In this document: positions 58,904 to 64,000 of the stretch, piece after piece
Layout: the number at the start of each line of letters is the position of its first letter
Position numbering within the stretch: the first letter of the stretch is position 1
From: Branchiostoma lanceolatum
Taxonomy: Eukaryota > Chordata > Leptocardii > Amphioxiformes > Branchiostomatidae
NCBI RefSeq assembly: GCF_035083965.1
Contig: NC_089725.1
Location: forward strand, 25,677,925-25,741,924
Direction of reading: 5' to 3'
DNA length: 64,000 nucleotides
Notes under the pieces: model-generated
What the model was told of the DNA's origin: nothing
What the model saw: the letters and a program-made list of their open reading frames with translations, nothing else
The model's database searches: none
Translations under genes and position numbers: made by a program

Positions 58904-61797
58904 CTATTCCTTAGTCGGCAGGACATTTCCGGTGAAGCCGCCGTCCTCCTGACTGTTCCCCCTGGGCGCGTACCGGGCTGTGACGTAATACTTCCCGCTC
59001 TCCGCCAGGTACTTGGCGGCCCCAAACTGCTGGGAACTCTTCCATACCATCTGGGTGAAATTCTCTGAAAGGGAAATTTGAACAATATCGTAATGTGAAG
59101 AATTGACAAACAGTATCGACCCAGTCAAGACACATTGCCTCATCGTAACTTTCATCATCATTAAGACACATTCAAATAAAACGCATTGCTTTATTTTAGA
59201 TTACAGTCGTTTTATTAATGCTTTAGTTAAAAAGAGGTAACGTTAGGAGTACATTCATTAAAAGGCACATACGTGTGTGTATCACTATATGTCACAATCT
59301 CACCAAGGAGGTTTCGCAGACGTACCCTGACCTCACCTTCACCCCGCTTCATTGGTTTAACTCATACTATATTTACTAGTCTCTAAGCAGACCCAACGGT
59401 TGCAAAGACCGTGTCCAACTGGCAGAATGAGTTTTTATTCTGACAATTTCTCTGGCTGACTGGAGCTTCTCTGGTAAGCTTGTACGATTTTGGCACCGTG
59501 GCGATCTGCTTGGAGATTAATATCTACATGCACCAGTTTGTATGAATGTTAGCAGAGCTAGGAGAGGGGTTAGATTACTAGTACATTACCTGCAGTGTTC
59601 TGCGTCCCATCGTCGCCGAATGCGTAGTTTTGGGACTCCTTGTACCACATATCTGCCACCTGGCGAGCTTAGGGGGAATTGCAAGAAGCTCAGTGAACCA
59701 TTCACGAACAACACAACAATGTTGAAACTGTGAAAGCTTCAACATGCTAAGCAAGGAGAGGGTCGGTCACCTTAAGTATTCACAAGGATGATCCGATTAC
59801 AACGATTACATCATTAAACATTAACATGAAAAACATGTTAAGAATAGGCGTATCTTTTCACGAAAATCGTAAACACCGGCGACAGGATTTACTGAACAAA
59901 CGGAATTTACCAGTGATGTCTTTTCGGTTCATCAGAATGGACTCTCCGAATTTCCCCTCCTCCCACTCTTTACTGTGACGTGTCTCGTCCATGCTCATCG
60001 TTCTGCAATACCTGAGCAAAAGCACTGTTTGTCAATCTGTTTGTCGCATATATAACCATATACACAATTAGGTTTTGTGCGGGGATGGACATATGATGTG
60101 TTTGTTGTTACCCGACCGACCCTTTTAAAGCCTTTTTGGTCAACCGCTGGCAAGGGCATCGGATTTCCGATCTGACATCTAGATCTGCGTGGTGAAATTC
60201 AAAACAGACTTCCTGGATTTTGGGCTTTGAACAGTTGATATAAAATTGGTAGTAAACACTTTGTTTCTGCGTGTGTAATGTCACGGTGTATATCTGTACA
60301 TGTATAATAACAATATGATGTTGAAAGTACGTACCAGTGCCAGATGCATGTCAGTTTTACATAGCCATACTGTATTTGGTGGGTCACTTGGGCTGAAGTC
60401 TGAACACAACATTTTTACCTATAGACCTTACACCAGGGGAGGGTAAATTTTGTAGTTATTTCCCGAAGTAAGTAAGATCAACATCGTCACATCTCACCGT
60501 GCCTTGGCCTTTTGGCATTATCGAGATTAAGGTTTTGACTGAGATGATGTGAAACAATAAAGCGATATGAAGCTGCCCTTTTCGATGAAGGATATCGTGT
60601 TTACCAACCTGAAGGCTTGTCTGCACATCTGGGCATCCATTTTCAAGGGCCGTACTCCGTGGTTGGCTCGGTACTCGTTGATGAACTGCAGGAGTTCTTG
60701 TTGAAATGTCACCTCTGGTTTCAGCTCTTGAACTTTCTTTTTCTTGGATGCTGTGAAAATATATGGTGAGAGAAATAGTCCTCTTAACCTTCTGCCTAAC
60801 CCAATAACCAATAGACGTTTGCCAGCCAAACGGCTATTTCAGTGTGCTAAAGGTTGACATCAAAGGGCTTGCAATATGTTCCCCCAGCCTACAGCGTGTG
60901 TGCGTGTGTGTGAACTCCTAGACACGTCCTACTTATAGCATTTTTCATGATATTTTTGACAAACATAACCCTGAATATCTAATAGAATATAAAACAACCC
61001 TATACCTATGTAAACGATTCACAATAAGCACATCTATACGTTATTTCAAGGATCGTTAAGTCGAGAGCTTATTGAGAAAATACAACCAATGAAGAGTTCT
61101 CCCACACTATATCTGTCAACAGGGATAATGAATACACAGTTCCTTGTGCATAAAATGTATTATTCTATGTAAATATGAATGCCATTTTTTAAACAATTGA
61201 CTGTGTGTGTAACACATTGAATGTATTTTTCCCAGGGTTAGCCCTTAGAAATAGCCATCCGTTAGTTGAACAACCCTGGCATGTAACAACATGCTGAAAC
61301 GTATAAATAGATAGTTACAGGGGAGGCCGATATCTGACATTTCTATCCCTGTCCTTGGTTCTGAAAGTCGACATGTAGACAGAAGACGTCCCACAGCCAT
61401 CCGCGCCGATTAAACTCTTCGTTAATGCGATAACGATACTTCGAGGCGTGGCCGACGCTGACTTCACATAGACAGCAATACCGACATCGATCCGTTGTAA
61501 AATTGATATTATAGTCTTCAGGTTGTCGTAAGCTTTTACACAAAAGGTATACGGACTGTTTGCAAACACTGTGTCTTAGATGATAGATAAAAACCGTTTC
61601 CCCCAACTTATCTGAGAGGAAGACATACATTTAAAGTACAGGTCTAGCAAACAAATTTGATATCTTTAGCAGCTAAATAAATAGATAAATCTCATGGCCT
61701 GAATACTGTGTCCCGACTACCATATGCATACATTCTAAAAACATTTTATGTTAATTCCCACGCTTTACCAAAATGAAGCGTTACCTGATTTGCCCAT
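58904..61797 (-). CDS. GLIPR2/GAPR-1-like CAP-domain protein, gene B
   Basis: Five exons in transcript order: 61785-61797, 60609-60750, 59911-60011, 59590-59667, 58904-59064 (TAG), in phase, giving 164 residues. The 13-base first exon encodes MGKS, and the protein starts MGKSAS, the same N-terminal myristoylation motif as vertebrate GLIPR2, followed by a Lys run (KKKK) that could aid membrane binding. CAP landmarks are FINEYRANHGVRPLK, His64 (TRHSKE), Glu75 (FGES), Glu97 (MWYKE) and FTQMVWKSSQQFG, with a C-terminus GNVLPTKE. The second tetrad His is Asn114 (ENFTQMVW). Compared with gene A, an extra intron splits exon 2, while the 13-base and 78-base exons are the same length. Exon 4's acceptor is set at 59667 because it restores the conserved VADMWY frame. 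Confidence 0.88.
60788..60853. mobile_element. 66-bp element, TTAA/TTGA flanks (copy 3 of 3)
   Basis: This is a diverged copy starting CCTTCTGCCTAACCC and ending CAGTGTGCTAAAGG. TTAA precedes it (60784-60787), and the right flank has mutated to TTGA. It sits in an intron of the second GLIPR2-like gene, 38 bases upstream (in gene orientation) of that gene's exon 2 acceptor. Confidence 0.55.
60896..60914. repeat. Short (GT)n tract
   Basis: A GTGTGTGCGTGTGTGTG run in intron 2 of gene A's neighbour, GLIPR2-like gene B (intron 1 in transcript order). Confidence 0.7.
61343..61630 (-). CDS. Unassigned 95-residue ORF within intron 1 of GLIPR2-like gene B
   Basis: It is open from an ATG at 61630 to TAG, on the same strand as its host gene. 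It contains a Cys cluster (CRYCCLCEV) and a Trp-rich end (RRGWLWDVF), and its 3' half has more CpG and a more coding-like composition than the flanking intron. No family is recognised. No acceptor/donor pair clearly joins it to the CAP exons. It could be an alternative exon, a remnant of another gene, or chance. Confidence 0.2.
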   Translation of the reverse strand: MYVFLSDKLGETVFIYHLRHSVCKQSVYLLCKSLRQPEDYNINFTTDRCRYCCLCEVSVGHASKYRYRINEEFNRRGWLWDVFCLHVDFQNQGQG

Positions 61798-64000
61798 TGT
61801 GTTGCGCGGTTGGGACTGGTGGAGAAATCAAACGTAACAGGTGATCACACGTCCTGAGAACCCCGTGCCTTGGAACTGGTGCCCTGTCCTTACGCCTGTG
61901 GACAAGTGGAACACGACACCGACCGCCCGGGGAAATGCCTTAATCACATCACGCACCGCTCAAGGTTTTTTATTAGCTGCCATAGAAGCCACTTCGTCAT
62001 CGCTTCAGGAGCGTTTCAAAATGTGGGTGGGCGGGGTTTAACGTTAGCTTGTGCGGTCTTCTCGCTGACTAGCTCTTGTCATCATAACACACAGTTCCGT
62101 GTTTTCGAGGACGGCTGTTGGCAGCGATCGCTTTCAATAAACTGGTGACCAGCTGACAGTACCAGCAACCCTTACACTTGTTGTAACCCTGGAAAGAAGC
62201 GCATTGTGTAAGGCATAGGTCACTCAATATACACGACTCCTAGGCTGTAATCAAACTGGTTTGGAGTTTATATAATGCTAATATAGACGGTAAGATCCAA
62301 ATCCCCGAACGTTACTACAGTAAGTACGAAAGAAGACGTTCAGAAATCGGGTAACATGTTTTGATGAAATCTTAACGGAATATCCGTGGTCGATCTGGGC
62401 TGATCTAACCTAAAACGAGCTTTTCCATCCGTGTTGAATTTTGAGATGGCCCCTGAATTCCCTGTCACAGATATGATGTATCCACTCAACGTCATCCGGT
62501 ATGCCTGAAAAGGCGGAATGACATGTATTACACGAGGATACTGTTTACTGCCTCAGTTCACTCCATTAAAATGTCAATGGGTGCGCTCTCTCAATTAGAA
62601 CCGACAGCATATCAAATACGCCACTTCTGCGTTCGGAAAAGCATCAACGTGTAAAGATCGGGCGCATTGGCTGTCTGTATGTTTGATGTATTAAGATGAA
62701 AGAGACAGGAGGCTTGCCAGCGGGTTTTTCATTTAGATACGGTGTCAGTTGAAACAAGCGGCTTCTTGTGAAAGTTGATCCTCTTGTTTACCCACAGCCC
62801 GCGGTAAATATCACTTTGAGACGGATATGATTGTCGACTTGTTGATTACATGATATCGCAGTGCGTAGTCTGTGGAGCGATTAATGAATGGGGAATAATA
62901 TGAATCATCCATGGTATGTCCATGAAGGTTAGACATCCAGGTAATAAGATACGCCAAATAACAATTACTTACTAACAAAAGCAACTGTATATGATTTTAT
63001 AATTTAGGAAGCCGTCAGACATTTGACCGGTTAAAAGATCATATCCAGTTGCTTGAGTAACTGCTATTTGGCTTACCTGGTATGTTTGAAAAAAAGAAAG
63101 AAAAACGATTGTTTAAGCTCCCGTCGCACAGTCCACGAGCTTCCGTCGTATTTGTAGATCGCCTGAAGGCCGCTCGATTTTAACATCGACAGAGGGTCGC
63201 ACGTATTTAACATCGACAGAAGGTCGCACGTATTTTTCACCTGAACATCTACCCTATCATATCTAACGGGGCTCGGTGGCCTGCAAAGATTGGCCGATCT
63301 ATGAAAACCGCGCGATGACACCATCATATACATCATATCATTTACATCTCGCAGAGTCGTCAGCCGATCGACTTTCGTGCTGTGTGACTTAAGAAGTTAA
63401 GGGACAGACCAAAATGACTGTGTGGAAAGACTAAAATGACCAGAAGGAATCTTCTCGTTATGTGGCTGTGATGAAAATTAACTGTTTTTCTGTTCTTTAG
63501 TTTAATTGATGTACTTTATTTTTAGGTTGCCATTAATAAATACCATGCAGAGTGTACAAAGTACAAAATCAAAAAGCCCAAAATCTATCCTTTGATTCCA
63601 GAGCATTTTCTATCCGTTGAATATCAAAATGGTCGTCGCCACATCGCCTTACTGTACTTTATGTGCTGATACTTTAAAAGACGTTTTAGCGATGTTTCAT
63701 CTCTGCCGGTTCTATTAAACAATGCAGTTACTATAATACATTGTGTAATACAACAAGTGGCACTGTGAATAGAAGAAAGAATATGAGGCCAAATGTAGTG
63801 ATGACTTCAAAAATTGCGTACTATACCAGGTCCTAAAATCTACTACGGTAACAATATAAATTCATCACACACAATAAAATCTGTTCTTCAAGTCAGTGGG
63901 AATGAAGTCTATTTAATTCCACTGGGCCGTTAAGTCCTCAATACAAGGGATTGATAGTTCTTGGATCCGACTATAGATATAAAAATATCAGGTACAGTAA
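61798..64000. other. Upstream region of GLIPR2-like gene B, no recognised gene
   Basis: The promoter of gene B should lie just above 61797, where the sequence is moderately CpG-rich (61.8-62.0 kb). Beyond it I find no exon with family resemblance. A 27-bp tandem duplication occurs at 63180-63233. Confidence 0.4.
63180..63233. repeat. Two-copy 27-bp tandem repeat
   Basis: Units reading TTAACATCGACAGAGGGTCG and TTAACATCGACAGAAGGTCG, each followed by CACGTAT, lie directly adjacent and differ at one base. The unit length is a multiple of three and a minus-strand frame is open across it, but no gene is supported. Confidence 0.85.

Noticed and set aside
63073..63336. Possible third CAP gene or other exon upstream of gene B
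   Set aside because: No CAP motif (GHFTxMVW or HNEYR) is present; the frame is partly created by the 27-bp tandem repeat.
1..64000. CRISPR arrays, rRNA genes, bacterial operons
   Set aside because: None is seen; the window is intron-rich metazoan nuclear DNA.

Overview
The window is animal nuclear DNA with short exons, introns of a few hundred to a few thousand bases, standard GT/AG splicing and many small foldback repeats. The intron-rich, chordate-like proteins and the repeat content point to a cephalochordate (amphioxus, Branchiostoma). That is an inference from gene content and texture; no marker here proves the species.

Layout. (1) 346-7819, plus strand: the last seven coding exons of the Ral GTPase-activating protein beta subunit (RALGAPB); the 5' part lies left of the window. 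(2) 11331-41377, minus strand: a complete 11-exon kindlin (FERMT) gene, convergent with RALGAPB, with a 14.9 kb first intron and a CpG-rich promoter near 41.4-42.05 kb that carries CCAAT, GC and CArG boxes. (3) 42-46.9 kb: intergenic DNA between two divergent genes. (4) 46951-53421, plus strand: a complete 12-exon TTC8/BBS8 gene, a subunit of the ciliary BBSome. (5) 55142-57697 and 58904-61797, minus strand: two tandem GLIPR2/GAPR-1-like CAP-domain genes, both beginning with a 13-base coding exon that encodes a likely N-myristoylation signal. (6) 61.8-64 kb: no recognised gene.

The genes form no operon and belong to different processes: Ral signalling, integrin adhesion, ciliary trafficking, and Golgi or membrane CAP proteins. 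The assignments rest on reading exon translations against remembered family sequences. Every internal exon junction was checked for splice sites and reading phase, and all five models close in frame.

Interspersed DNA includes an internally deleted piggyBac element (TTAA target, 12-bp terminal inverted repeats) with the N-terminal remnant of an ORF; a family of foldback MITEs with TAGCC termini and 9-bp target duplications; three ~70-bp elements flanked by TTAA or TTGA; a mariner-type MITE; tRNA-derived SINEs; a LINE 3' relic; and several tandem duplications. The most interesting points are repeat-gene interactions: a SINE that appears to supply the 3' splice site of TTC8 exon 2, an in-frame duplicated RALGAPB mini-exon, and a tandem array that ends on a kindlin splice donor. 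I found no convincing evidence for an entirely new multi-gene system.
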